Assembly: GCA_964472035.1 (NCBI GenBank)
Contig: CAYYIT010000002.1
Location: 1 to 64,000 of the forward strand
Source: UBA3855 sp964472035
Lineage (GTDB): Bacteria; Bacillota; Clostridia; Oscillospirales; Ruminococcaceae
Direction of reading: 5' to 3'
DNA length: 64,000 bases
This document shows, in pieces, positions 16,823 to 26,242 of this stretch (its first letter is position 1; every line of letters begins with the position of its first letter). A model generated the notes under the pieces. It had not been told where the DNA came from. It saw only the letters and a program-made list of their open reading frames with translations, and did no database searches. A program made the translations under genes and the position numbers.

Positions 16823-18135
16823 TGACAGAAGCAATTGTTGTCGGCGGCGGACTTGCCGGCTGTGAGGCTGCCTGGCAGCTCGCAGAGGCAGGCATTGCTG
16901 TCACATTATACGAAATGAAGCCCCATCGTTACAGTCCGGCGCACCATCATGAGGGACTTGCGGAGCTGGTATGCTCCAATTCCCTGAAGGCATCCCGTCT
17001 TGCATCCGCAGGCGGCCTGCTCAAAACCGAGATGGAAATGCAGGGTTCCCTGCTCGTGCGCTGCGCGAAGGCGTGTGCGGTTGCCGCAGGCGGCGCGCTC
17101 GCGGTAGACCGCGAGCAGTTCTCCGCGATGGTAACAAAGCTCGTGACGGAGCATCCGCAGATCACCGTCATCCGTGAGGAGCTGACTGAGCTTCCTGCGC
17201 GCAATGCAGTGATCGCTACAGGTCCCCTGACCTCGGATGCGCTTGCAGAAAAGATCGAGCAGCTCTGCGGCAGAAGATTGAGCTTCTTTGATGCCGCCGC
17301 GCCCGTTGTGGCAGCGGACAGTCTCGATATGGAAAAGGTTTTCCTCCAGTCCCGCTATGACCGCGGCGATGCGGATTACCTCAACTGCCCGATGAACAAG
17401 GAAGAATACGAAGCCTTCTGGGAAGCGCTCGTGAATGCTGAGAAGGCACCGCTCCATGAGCATGACAAGGAAGCCTTCCGTGTCTATGAGGGATGCATGC
17501 CGGTGGAGGTGCTTGCCTCCAGAGGCATCGATACCCTGCGGTTTGGTCCTCTGAAGCCCGTTGGTCTGCGTGATCCGAGAACGGACCGCCGCCCCTATGC
17601 GGCAGTCCAGCTCAGACGCGAAAACAAGGACGGCACCATGTACAATCTGGTCGGCTTCCAGACCAATCTGAAATTCGGAGAGCAGAAGCGCGTGTTCGGG
17701 ATGATCCCCGGACTCGAAAACGCAGACTTCCTGCGTTATGGTGTGATGCACCGGAATTTCTTCCTGGAAAGTCCCAAGCTCCTCGATGCAGACTATTCCC
17801 TCCGCGGTGCGGAGAACCTCTTCTTTGCCGGTCAGATGACGGGCGTGGAGGGCTATATGGAATCTGCCGCAAGCGGTATCATTGCAGGCAAAAGCCTTGC
17901 AAGACGCCTGCAGGGAAAGTCCCCCTACATCCTGCCGCGCGGCACGATGATGGGCGCGCTTGCTGCTTACATCAGCGGCGACTGCGCAGCGGATTTTCAG
18001 CCGATGGGTGCCAATATGGGACTGCTGCCGCCCCTGACAGAACGTATCCGTGACAAGCAGGCACGGTATCAGAAAATTGCAGAGCAGGCAGTTGCGGTTC
18101 TGGAAGAAGCACTGCAAAGCTTTGAAACGGAGTGA
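16822..18135 (+). CDS. trmFO: tRNA m5U54 methyltransferase TrmFO (folate/FAD)
   Basis: A 437-residue TrmFO, which makes 5-methyluridine at position 54 of tRNA from methylene-tetrahydrofolate and FADH2. FAD-binding GGGLAGCEAAW is at residues 8-18 and VCSNSLKASRLASAGGLLK is a family hallmark, as is FFAGQMTGVEGY near the C-terminus. Length is typical. It is fused in translation to topA by a TAATG overlap and is followed after four bases by plsX. Confidence 0.97.
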   Translation: MTEAIVVGGGLAGCEAAWQLAEAGIAVTLYEMKPHRYSPAHHHEGLAELVCSNSLKASRLASAGGLLKTEMEMQGSLLVRCAKACAVAAGGALAVDREQFSAMVTKLVTEHPQITVIREELTELPARNAVIATGPLTSDALAEKIEQLCGRRLSFFDAAAPVVAADSLDMEKVFLQSRYDRGDADYLNCPMNKEEYEAFWEALVNAEKAPLHEHDKEAFRVYEGCMPVEVLASRGIDTLRFGPLKPVGLRDPRTDRRPYAAVQLRRENKDGTMYNLVGFQTNLKFGEQKRVFGMIPGLENADFLRYGVMHRNFFLESPKLLDADYSLRGAENLFFAGQMTGVEGYMESAASGIIAGKSLARRLQGKSPYILPRGTMMGALAAYISGDCAADFQPMGANMGLLPPLTERIRDKQARYQKIAEQAVAVLEEALQSFETE

Positions 18136-18139
18136 ATCT

Positions 18140-19138
18140 ATGAAAATCATCGTTGATGGATTCGGCGGCGACAACGCCCCGAATGAAGTGATCAAGGGAT
18201 GTAAACAAGCGCAGGACGAACTGGGGGTACAGATCGTTCTGGTAGGAGATACGGAAAAAATCAAGCAGGCCGCACAGCAGCTGCAGGTGGATATTTCCGG
18301 CTTTGAGCTGCTCCATGCGCCCGAGGTGTTCGATATCCATGCACAGCCGACCACGATCCTCAAGGAGGGAAAGAACACCTCCCTGGCCGTGGCACTGCAG
18401 GCACTGCATGACGGCGCAGGTGATGCCTTTGTCGGCGCCGGCAGTACCGGTGGAATCGTCGCAGGTGCGACCTTTATCGCAAAGCGCATCAAGGGTATCA
18501 AGCGTCCGGCGCTTGCGCCCATTCTCCCGACAGCCACGGGACATATGATGCTCATGGATGCCGGTGCCAATGTGGACTGCCGTCCGGATATGCTCGTGCA
18601 GTTTGCGATCATGGGCAGTGCCTATATGGAACGAGTAAAAGGCGTGAAGAATCCGCGCGTCGGTCTTCTGAATGTCGGCGCGGAGGATACCAAGGGCCGT
18701 GATCTGGAGCGCGAAGCCTACAAGCTGCTTCAGAAGGCACCGATCAATTTTGTTGGCAATGCGGAGGCAAGAGAGCTTCCCTCCGGCGATTTTGATGTGG
18801 TTGTCAGTGACGGCTTTTCGGGAAACATCGCCCTGAAGCTCTACGAGGGCATGGGCTCGTTCTTTAAGAATAAGCTGAAAAACTGGTTCGGCGGTCTGGG
18901 CGGAAAGCTGGCTGCTGTGATGATCCTTGGCAAGATCAAGGCGTTCCAGAAAAGTATGGATTATAAAGAAGAGGGCGGCGCGGTGCTGATGGGCATTTCC
19001 CGTCCCGTCATCAAGGCGCACGGCAGCTCCGATGCGAAGGCATTCTACAATGCCATCCGTCAGGCAAAGAAATGCGTCGAGGGTGATATCATCGGGATCA
19101 TTTCCCGTACCATTGCAGAAATGAAGGAGGAAGCATAA
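18140..19138 (+). CDS. plsX: Phosphate acyltransferase PlsX
   Basis: A 332-residue PlsX, which makes acyl-phosphate from acyl-ACP for the first step of phospholipid synthesis, at the inner face of the membrane. The start MKIIVDGFGGDNAPNEVIKG is the family hallmark (usually DAMGGD; here the Ala-Met pair is Gly-Phe). GAGSTGGIVAGATF and GFSGNIALKLYEG are also seen. CGGAG lies before the ATG at 18140. No fabD, fabG or acpP follows; rnc comes next directly with a TAATG overlap. Confidence 0.95.
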   Translation: MKIIVDGFGGDNAPNEVIKGCKQAQDELGVQIVLVGDTEKIKQAAQQLQVDISGFELLHAPEVFDIHAQPTTILKEGKNTSLAVALQALHDGAGDAFVGAGSTGGIVAGATFIAKRIKGIKRPALAPILPTATGHMMLMDAGANVDCRPDMLVQFAIMGSAYMERVKGVKNPRVGLLNVGAEDTKGRDLEREAYKLLQKAPINFVGNAEARELPSGDFDVVVSDGFSGNIALKLYEGMGSFFKNKLKNWFGGLGGKLAAVMILGKIKAFQKSMDYKEEGGAVLMGISRPVIKAHGSSDAKAFYNAIRQAKKCVEGDIIGIISRTIAEMKEEA

Positions 19139-19830
19139 TGGAAACGGAGTTTTCCGAATTAGAGCGAATCCTTGGTATTCGCTTTCAGAATAAGGAACTG
19201 CTTCAGGAGGCGCTGTCCCATTCTTCCTATGCAAATGAAAAGAAGAAGCAGCGCCGCAGCAACGAACGACTGGAGTTCCTTGGCGACAGCGTTCTTTCAA
19301 TCGTCGTCTCACAGTATCTTTTTGAGAACTATCCCGACCTGCCGGAGGGGGAGCTGACCAAGATCCGTGCAGCACTTGTCTGCGAAAAGTCCCTGCATCG
19401 CTTTGCGCTGCAGATCCGTCTCGGAGATTTTCTGCTCCTTGGCAAGGGTGAAGCCCATACCGGCGGCAGACAGCGTCCCTCCATTCTGGCGGATGCCTTT
19501 GAGGCTGTGATCGCGGCGATCTATCTTGATGCGGGCCTTGAAGCGGCAAGAAAGCATATTCTTCGCTTCATTCCGGCGAATCTTCTGGAAAATCGCTTCA
19601 TGCTCTTCGGCGACTATAAGACCGCCCTGCAGGAGATCATCCAGAAGAATCCCGAGGAAAAGGTGGAGTATATGCTCATTGACGAGTCCGGTCCCGACCA
19701 CAGCAAGACCTTCTCCGTGGAGGTCTGCCTTAATTCCAACGTGATCGGAAAGGGCAGCGGTAAGAGCAAGAAGGAAGCCGAACAGATGGCAGCGCGCGAA
19801 GCACTCGCACTGATGGGCTATGAAGCATAG
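19138..19830 (+). CDS. rnc: Ribonuclease III
   Basis: A 230-residue RNase III, cutting double-stranded RNA in rRNA processing and regulation. The catalytic signature NERLEFLGDS is at residues 42-51 and the second acidic site lies in ADAFEAVIAAIYLD (about 120). A double-stranded RNA-binding domain ends the protein (about 155-228, GKGSGKSKKEAEQMAAREAL). Start overlaps the plsX stop; the 3' end overlaps the radical SAM gene by 11 bases. Confidence 0.97.
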   Translation: METEFSELERILGIRFQNKELLQEALSHSSYANEKKKQRRSNERLEFLGDSVLSIVVSQYLFENYPDLPEGELTKIRAALVCEKSLHRFALQIRLGDFLLLGKGEAHTGGRQRPSILADAFEAVIAAIYLDAGLEAARKHILRFIPANLLENRFMLFGDYKTALQEIIQKNPEEKVEYMLIDESGPDHSKTFSVEVCLNSNVIGKGSGKSKKEAEQMAAREALALMGYEA

Positions 19831-20812
19831 CAATATCGCCATTTTCATCCCCCATGCAGGATGCAGGCATCGCTGCAGCTTCTGCAATCAGAAGACGATC
19901 ACTGCACAGGAATCGCCGCCGCGTGCAGCGGATGTGCAGCGCATCTGCACGCAGGCATTGCAGGAGATCCGTGACCGGAGCAATACCGAGATCGCCTTCT
20001 TCGGCGGCAGCTTCACTGCCGTCGGAAGATCCTATATGATGGAGCTTTTGGAAGCAGCGCAGCCCTTTTTAGGGACGGACAGTTTTGCAGGCATCCGCAT
20101 TTCCACAAGGCCGGACTGCATCGACCCGGAAGTCCTCGCCGTTCTGAAGGAATACGGTGTCACCGCCATTGAGCTCGGTGCGCAGTCGATGTGCGACCAT
20201 GTGCTTCTCGCAAATGAACGCGGACATACGGTGCAGGACGTTGAAAATGCGTGCCGCCTGATCCGCAGAGAAGGCTTCGGGCTGGGACTGCAGATGATGG
20301 TGGGACTCTACCGGAGTACACCGGAGGATGAACGCCTCACGATCCGGCGCATCACGGCACTGCGTCCTGATTCGGTCCGGATCTATCCCGTCGCCGTATT
20401 GGAAGGTACTGCGCTCGCGGCGCGCTATGCGGCAGGGGAGTACGAGCTGTTCCCTTTTGAGACAGCGATCGAACTTTGCTGCGATGCACTTGAGGCATTC
20501 GAAACGGCTGGAATTGCCGTCATCCGATGCGGTCTCCATGCAAGCGAAGCCGTGCAGCAGAATTGCGTGGCCGGCTTCTATCATCCGGCATTCCGCGAGC
20601 TGTGCGAGGGCCGCCTTATGCGCCGCAGGATGGCGCAGGCACTTTGCGGAAGAACGGGCGATTGCCGGATCCTTGTGCACCCCTCCTGCATCAGCAGAGC
20701 GGTGGGACATGGAAGGGAGAATCTATCCTATTTTGCGCAGCACGGAATCTGCGTAAAAGTGACTGGGGACGAACATATTCCGAAATTACAATGTAAGGTA
20801 AAGGAGCCATAG
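19820..20812 (+). CDS. Radical SAM protein of the rnc-smc region (Elp3-like)
   Basis: A 330-residue radical SAM enzyme. The iron-sulfur motif CRHRCSFC is at residues 15-22, followed by FFGGSFTAV and a RISTRPDCID stretch that recalls the Elp3/COG1243 group; there is no acetyltransferase domain, so it is not a full Elp3. Clostridial genomes often keep such a gene between rnc and smc, but its substrate is unknown. A role in RNA modification is a guess from the neighbourhood and the Elp3 likeness. It overlaps rnc and ends just before smc, with AAAGGAG for smc inside its last codons. Confidence 0.85.
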   Translation: MKHSNIAIFIPHAGCRHRCSFCNQKTITAQESPPRAADVQRICTQALQEIRDRSNTEIAFFGGSFTAVGRSYMMELLEAAQPFLGTDSFAGIRISTRPDCIDPEVLAVLKEYGVTAIELGAQSMCDHVLLANERGHTVQDVENACRLIRREGFGLGLQMMVGLYRSTPEDERLTIRRITALRPDSVRIYPVAVLEGTALAARYAAGEYELFPFETAIELCCDALEAFETAGIAVIRCGLHASEAVQQNCVAGFYHPAFRELCEGRLMRRRMAQALCGRTGDCRILVHPSCISRAVGHGRENLSYFAQHGICVKVTGDEHIPKLQCKVKEP

Positions 20813-23800
20813 ATGTATCTGAAATCTCTGGAGCTGCAAGGCTTCAAATCCTTTCCGGATAAGATCAAACTGAATTTTGACAAAGGTCTGACTGCGGTAG
20901 TCGGACCGAACGGCAGCGGAAAAAGTAATATCGGCGACTCCGTACGCTGGGTGCTGGGCGAGCAGTCCACCAAGACCCTGCGCGGCAATAAGATGGAGGA
21001 CGTTATTTTTTCCGGTACTGTTGCAAAACGTCCCATGGGCTTTGCAGCTGTCACACTTGTCATCGATAATAGTGAAGGCAGGCTCGAGGGCTATGGCGAA
21101 GAAGTCAGCGTCACCCGCAAGCTCTACCGCAGCGGCGACAGCGAATACCGCATCAACGGCAAATCCGTCCGTCTGAAGGACATCAACGAGCTGTTCATGG
21201 ATACGGGACTTGGCCGTGATGGTTATTCCATCATCGGACAGGGCAGGATCGCTGAAATCGTCGGTGCCAAGAGCAATGACCGCCGCGAGATCTTTGAAGA
21301 AGCGGCAGGCATTTCGAAATTCCGCTACCGCAAGACCGAAGCGGAACGCAAGCTCGAGGCTGCCGAAGATAATATGCAGCGTCTCGGAGACATTGTTTCC
21401 GAGCTGGAAGGTCGTGTGGAACCGCTGCGCCTGCAGGCGCAGAAGGCGGAACGCTTTCTGGTACTTGCGCAGGAGGAGAAGTCCCTTGAGATCTCCGTCT
21501 GGGTGCAGCAGCTTGCCGAGCTGCAGGAGCGCCTGCGGACGCTGGAGGAGAAGCTCCTGCTCAGCCGCACGGAGTACGAGAACACCGAGCGTGATATTGC
21601 TGACGAAGACGCAAAGATCCAGAACGGCTATCGCCTCATGCAGCAGTGTTCCCTTGAAGCCGAGGAGGCGCACGCCAAGGTCGCACAGCTGCGTGAATTT
21701 GCGGCACAGACCCGATCCGAGATCGCCGTTCTGAAAAACGATATCATCCATCATGAAGAGGCACAGCGCATTGCGCAGTCCCGTCATGATCAGGATCTGC
21801 AGGAGCAGGAGAAGCAGCTGCGTGAGCTTGCACAGGCCGAGGAGGCTGCCGCTGCGATGCAGAAGCTCTGCGCCGAGACCGAAGCGGCACTTGCGCAGGC
21901 AAGGGAAGCCTTCGAACGGATGGAGCTTGCCTACCGTGAGGAGGATGAAAAAACACGACAAGCCGACGAGCAGCTGCATGATCTGTATCTCGACCGCAGC
22001 GAGCTGCAGTATGGCATCCGCGCCGCAGAGCAGCGGCTCCTGCAGTGCGAGTCGGAAATGACTGCGCTGGAAGCGGAGACACAGGAGGATGCGCTGCGCC
22101 TCTCCGAAGCCAGAAACGCCCACGCAGCAGCGCAGCGTGATATGGAACAGGCAGAGAACGCAGTCATCGCGCAGGAACGTGCCATCGCAGCATACCGCGA
22201 GGAATTCCAGCATGCGCAGCAGCAGAAAAAAGAAGCGGAGGAACAGTTCCGCCAGTACGGCTTTCAGCTGCGTGACAAAAAACAGCGCCACCGCATCCTG
22301 ACGGATCTTGAAAACAGCATGGAGGGCTTCTCCGGCAGTGTCAAGGCCATCATGCGCAGCGTCCGACAGGGTGCGCTCCGCGGCGTGTACGGTACCGTTG
22401 CACAGCTCATCCAGGTCGATGCAAAGTACGGAATTGCGATCGAAACCGCGCTGGGTGCTTCCGTACAGCATCTCATTGTCGAAAATGAGGAGGCAGCCAA
22501 AAGCGGTATCCGTTTCCTGCGCGACAACCGTGCAGGCCGCGCGACCTTCCTGCCGCTGACCTCCATTAAGGGGAAATACCTGAACGAACAGGGACTCCAG
22601 GATCAGCCCGGTTTTGTTGCCGTGGCAAGTGATCTGGTCGAGTGTGATGCTGCCTACCGTAATATTGCAGCATCCCTGCTCGGACGTATCGTCATTGCCG
22701 AGGACATCGACAGTGCGACCGAGATCGCCAAGCGCTACGGCTACCGGTTCCGCATCGTGACCATGGATGGTCAGGTGATCAATGCCGGCGGTTCCTTTAC
22801 GGGTGGTTCCGTGCAGAAAACCGGCGGTATGCTGACAAGAAAAACAGAGCTGCAGGAACTGCAGCAAACCATACAGCAGCTCGCAAGACAGTGTCAGGAA
22901 GCGGAGGAGCTGGCGCGGACATGTGCGCAGAAGGCCGCTGCCGCGGAACACAGTCTTGCGCAGGAGAGTGAACACTATTCCGCATTGCAGCAGCAGCAGA
23001 TGCAGGCGCAGGGCGAAGTGCAGCGTCTTGCCTTCCCGGTGGCGCAGTATGAACGCCGCGCGCAGGAGCTTGCGCAGCGCCGCGAACTGCTCACGAAGGA
23101 CACTGCGGATGCAGAACAGGACGTGAACGATGCAAAGCTTGCTTATGATCGCAAGCTCGAGGAGATCGCTGCCGCCGAGGCCGGCGTCTCCGGCGCAAAG
23201 GACCGCCGCATTGCCATGCAGGAGGAGCGTGAAAAGCTCTCCGAAGAATACGGCAGCCTGAAGATCCGTCTGGCACAGGCCGAAAAAGATCAGGAATCCG
23301 CTGACCGTACCCTCCTGTCCGCAAGGGAAGCGATGGCAAGTGCTGATGCGCGTGAGGCGCAGTTCCGCGCGGAAATGGATACTTACCGCAGTGCTGTGGA
23401 AAGCAAGACAAAGGAAGCCGCAGAGAAGGAAACCCTGCTGCGTGAAACGGAGGGTTCCATTACAGAAACCGAGCAGAAGGCGAAGGCTGCCACGCAGGCA
23501 CATGATGCGCAGAATGTGCGCATCCGCCAGCTGCAGCAGGGCCTCAATGAATTCCATACTGCGAAGGAAAGACTCTCTGCTGAGGTAACAAGACTCACCG
23601 AGCGTGAAAGTCAGGTGCGCAACGACAGTGATCAGATCGTCGGCAAGCTTCTGGAGGTCTATGAGTTGACACGATCCGAAGCGCAGCAGATCGCAGAGCC
23701 GATCGAGGATCCGGTTGCGGCAAGAAGAAGGCTCATGGAGCTCAAGCAGAAGATCCGCGCGCTCGGCAGTGTCAATGTGGATGCGATCGAGGAATACCGT

Positions 23801-24379
23801 GAGGTCTCCGAGCGGTATCAGTTCCTCTCCGGGCAGATGGCGGATGTACGACGTTCCAAGCAGGAGCTGGAAAAGCTCATCGCCGAGCTGACGGAGGAAA
23901 TGTGCCGTATTTTTGCGGAAAGTTTTGCAATCATCAACGACAATTTCAAGGAGATCTTCCGGGACCTCTTCGGCGGCGGAAAGGCTGAGCTGAGACTCAC
24001 GGATCCGGAGAATGTACTGACCTCCGGTATCGAGATCAATGTTGCGCCCCCCGGAAAGGTCATCAAAAACCTGATCTCCCTCTCCGGCGGCGAGCAGTCC
24101 TTTGTTGCGATCGCCATCTACTTTGCGATCCTGCGGCTGCGTCCGGCACCGTTCTGCATCCTCGATGAGATCGATGCTGCACTCGACGAAGCCAACGTCC
24201 GCAAGTATGCAAGATACCTCAAGCAGTTTACGGACAATACCCAGTTTGTACTTGTGACACACCGCCGCAGTGCGATGGAGGAAGCAAATGTCCTCTACGG
24301 TGTCACCATGCAGGAGGACGGCATTTCCCGTCTGCTCAAGCTGGAACAGCCCGATGATATTCCGCTGGATGAAGCGTAA
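20813..24379 (+). CDS. smc: Chromosome segregation protein SMC
   Basis: A 1188-residue SMC ATPase, core of the condensin complex with ScpA and ScpB. Walker A GPNGSGKS is at 31-38. Two long coiled coils (about 170-500 and 670-1010) flank the hinge (about 502-665, ending NAGGSFTGGSV). The C-terminal head has the LSGGEQ signature and ILDEIDAALDE Walker B (about 1090-1125). Very Glu/Gln/Arg/Ala-rich coiled coils explain long open frames on the opposite strand. It is followed by ftsY after 18 bases. Confidence 0.97.
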   Translation: MYLKSLELQGFKSFPDKIKLNFDKGLTAVVGPNGSGKSNIGDSVRWVLGEQSTKTLRGNKMEDVIFSGTVAKRPMGFAAVTLVIDNSEGRLEGYGEEVSVTRKLYRSGDSEYRINGKSVRLKDINELFMDTGLGRDGYSIIGQGRIAEIVGAKSNDRREIFEEAAGISKFRYRKTEAERKLEAAEDNMQRLGDIVSELEGRVEPLRLQAQKAERFLVLAQEEKSLEISVWVQQLAELQERLRTLEEKLLLSRTEYENTERDIADEDAKIQNGYRLMQQCSLEAEEAHAKVAQLREFAAQTRSEIAVLKNDIIHHEEAQRIAQSRHDQDLQEQEKQLRELAQAEEAAAAMQKLCAETEAALAQAREAFERMELAYREEDEKTRQADEQLHDLYLDRSELQYGIRAAEQRLLQCESEMTALEAETQEDALRLSEARNAHAAAQRDMEQAENAVIAQERAIAAYREEFQHAQQQKKEAEEQFRQYGFQLRDKKQRHRILTDLENSMEGFSGSVKAIMRSVRQGALRGVYGTVAQLIQVDAKYGIAIETALGASVQHLIVENEEAAKSGIRFLRDNRAGRATFLPLTSIKGKYLNEQGLQDQPGFVAVASDLVECDAAYRNIAASLLGRIVIAEDIDSATEIAKRYGYRFRIVTMDGQVINAGGSFTGGSVQKTGGMLTRKTELQELQQTIQQLARQCQEAEELARTCAQKAAAAEHSLAQESEHYSALQQQQMQAQGEVQRLAFPVAQYERRAQELAQRRELLTKDTADAEQDVNDAKLAYDRKLEEIAAAEAGVSGAKDRRIAMQEEREKLSEEYGSLKIRLAQAEKDQESADRTLLSAREAMASADAREAQFRAEMDTYRSAVESKTKEAAEKETLLRETEGSITETEQKAKAATQAHDAQNVRIRQLQQGLNEFHTAKERLSAEVTRLTERESQVRNDSDQIVGKLLEVYELTRSEAQQIAEPIEDPVAARRRLMELKQKIRALGSVNVDAIEEYREVSERYQFLSGQMADVRRSKQELEKLIAELTEEMCRIFAESFAIINDNFKEIFRDLFGGGKAELRLTDPENVLTSGIEINVAPPGKVIKNLISLSGGEQSFVAIAIYFAILRLRPAPFCILDEIDAALDEANVRKYARYLKQFTDNTQFVLVTHRRSAMEEANVLYGVTMQEDGISRLLKLEQPDDIPLDEA

Positions 24380-24397
24380 TTAGTTAAGGAGGATTTT

Positions 24398-25387
24398 ATG
24401 GGACTCTTTTCAAAAATCAAAGCCGGTCTCCAGAAGACCAGGGACGCCATGGTGCAGAAAATGCAGCGTGTTGTCAATTCCTTCACCAAAATTGACGAGG
24501 ATCTGTTTGAAGAACTCGAAGAAACCATGATCATGAGCGACATGGGCGTGGAGACCTCTGTGGAGATCTGCCAGCGCCTGCGCAAGCTCGTCAAGGAACG
24601 CGGCGTGACCGATCCTGCGATGATCATGGAGCTGATCGAGGAGATCATCAGCGATATGATGGGGGATGATGTGGAACTGGATCTGTCCACTACGCCCTCC
24701 GTGATCATGGTCATCGGCGTCAATGGCGCCGGAAAGACCACCACCATCGGCAAGCTCTGCCATCAGTTCAAGAACGAGGGCAAGAAGGTCATTGTTGCAG
24801 CGGCGGATACCTTCCGCGCAGCAGCGATCGATCAGCTCGAGGTCTGGACGCAGAGAGCCGGTGTTGATATCGTCAAGCATGCGGAAGGCTCCGATCCGGC
24901 AGCGGTGGTGTTTGATACTATCACCGCCGCAAGAGCAAGACAGTGCGACGTTGTGATCTGTGATACCGCCGGCCGACTCCATAACAAGAAGAACCTCATG
25001 GATGAGCTTGCAAAGATCAATCGCATTCTCGAATCTCGCGCAGAGGGCTGCGCAGTCGAAGTACTGCTCGTCCTCGATGCCACCACCGGCCAGAACGCCG
25101 TCAGTCAGGCAAGACTCTTCAGCGAGGTTGCCAATATCACCGGTATCGTCCTGACAAAGCTTGACGGCACGGCAAAGGGCGGCATTGTGGTGTCCATCAA
25201 GAATGAGCTTGGCATTCCTGTGAAGCTCGTCGGCGTCGGCGAGAAGATCGAAGATCTGCAGACCTTCGATAATGCAAGCTTTGTCAAGGCGCTCTTCGAC
25301 CATTCCAAGGACGTAAAGCTCCAGGATGAAACATCTGCTGAAGAGGAGGAAGAAACGGATGACGAAAGTAATTCTGGCGACGAATAA
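24398..25387 (+). CDS. ftsY: Signal recognition particle receptor FtsY
   Basis: A 329-residue FtsY, the membrane-associated SRP receptor GTPase for co-translational protein targeting. The acidic A domain is almost missing; a short amphipathic start (MGLFSKIKAGLQKTRDAM) leads to the N domain, then the G domain with GVNGAGKT at 107-114, ADTFRAAA, DTAGR and TKLDGTAKGG. The tail is acidic (EEEEETDDE). The ribosome site is AAGGAGG. The last 29 bases overlap rdgB in another frame. Confidence 0.97.
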   Translation: MGLFSKIKAGLQKTRDAMVQKMQRVVNSFTKIDEDLFEELEETMIMSDMGVETSVEICQRLRKLVKERGVTDPAMIMELIEEIISDMMGDDVELDLSTTPSVIMVIGVNGAGKTTTIGKLCHQFKNEGKKVIVAAADTFRAAAIDQLEVWTQRAGVDIVKHAEGSDPAAVVFDTITAARARQCDVVICDTAGRLHNKKNLMDELAKINRILESRAEGCAVEVLLVLDATTGQNAVSQARLFSEVANITGIVLTKLDGTAKGGIVVSIKNELGIPVKLVGVGEKIEDLQTFDNASFVKALFDHSKDVKLQDETSAEEEEETDDESNSGDE

Positions 25388-25940
25388 TCAGAACAAGCTC
25401 CGTGAGGTACGGCAGATCCTCGAACCGCTCGGTATTACGGTTCTTTCTCAGAAGGAAGCCGGTGTGAGCGTTGATCCCGAGGAGAACGGCACCACCTTTG
25501 AAGCCAATGCGGAGATCAAGGCAAGAGCCGTTTATGATATCGCACACTGTCCCGTCATTGCCGATGACAGCGGTCTGTGTGTGGATGCGCTGGACGGCGC
25601 ACCGGGTGTGTATTCGGCAAGATATGCCCCCGAGGAGATCCTCTGCGAGACGCTCCTGCAGAATATGCAGGAGGTTCCGGAAGGAGAGCGCGGTGCAAAA
25701 TTCGTATGCGCCATTGCTTTCATCGATGAAACCGGCGCACTGACCATCTGCCGCGGGGAATGCTGCGGTACGATCGGTTTTGAGAAGAGAGGAACGGGCG
25801 GCTTTGGCTATGATCCGGTATTTATGTACGGAGAGCAGTCCTTTGCCGAGGTTCCGGCAGAAATGAAAAATCAGGTGAGCCATCGTGCAAATGCACTCAA
25901 GAAGCTCTACGAAGTGATGAAAGAAAGGTATTGTGATTAA
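25359..25940 (+). CDS. rdgB: XTP/dITP pyrophosphatase (RdgB/HAM1)
   Basis: A 193-residue house-cleaning enzyme that hydrolyses ITP, dITP and XTP to monophosphates, keeping deaminated purines out of DNA and RNA. It starts MTKVILATNNQNKLREV, has the ADDSGLCVDALDGAPGVYSARYA core and ends with SHRANALKKL, all typical. The ATG at 25359, inside the ftsY 3' end, is preceded by GAGGAGGAAG. yhbY follows two bases after its stop. Confidence 0.96.
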   Translation: MTKVILATNNQNKLREVRQILEPLGITVLSQKEAGVSVDPEENGTTFEANAEIKARAVYDIAHCPVIADDSGLCVDALDGAPGVYSARYAPEEILCETLLQNMQEVPEGERGAKFVCAIAFIDETGALTICRGECCGTIGFEKRGTGGFGYDPVFMYGEQSFAEVPAEMKNQVSHRANALKKLYEVMKERYCD

Positions 25941-25942
25941 CT

Positions 25943-26242
25943 ATGCTGACAAGTAAACAAAGAGCGTACCTGCGCGGTATCGCGTCCACATATGAGACCA
26001 TTTTCCAGGTAGGAAAGGGCGGCATCTCCGAGAACCTCATCCAGCAGGTGAAGGATGCCCTCCACAAGCGCGAGCTGATCAAGCTCCGCGTTCTGGATAA
26101 TTCCATGCTTTCTGCAAGAGAGGCAGCGGAGGAGATCGCCGCACAGACCAAGTCCGAGGTCGTGCAGGTCATCGGCAGCCGTTTTGTGCTGTTCAAGAGA
26201 AATCCGCAGGAGCCGGTCATTGACCTGAAGGCTGTCAAGTAA
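25943..26242 (+). CDS. yhbY: CRM-domain RNA-binding protein YhbY
   Basis: A 99-residue single CRM (YhbY) domain protein starting MLTSKQRAYLRGIAS, with the VGKGGIS loop that corresponds to the GxxG-like RNA-binding turn. The family associates with pre-50S ribosomes. It overlaps nadD by one base (TAATG) and sits in a tightly packed operon. Confidence 0.95.
   Translation: MLTSKQRAYLRGIASTYETIFQVGKGGISENLIQQVKDALHKRELIKLRVLDNSMLSAREAAEEIAAQTKSEVVQVIGSRFVLFKRNPQEPVIDLKAVK

Noticed and set aside
13754..16834. A 1026-codon minus-strand frame across dprA and topA
   Set aside because: Antisense to two clear genes, crosses both without regard to their limits, no domain and no ribosome site.
20786..24262. 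A 1158-codon minus-strand frame opposite smc
   Set aside because: Mirror of SMC coiled-coil codons (Leu/Cys/Phe-rich product); no family features.
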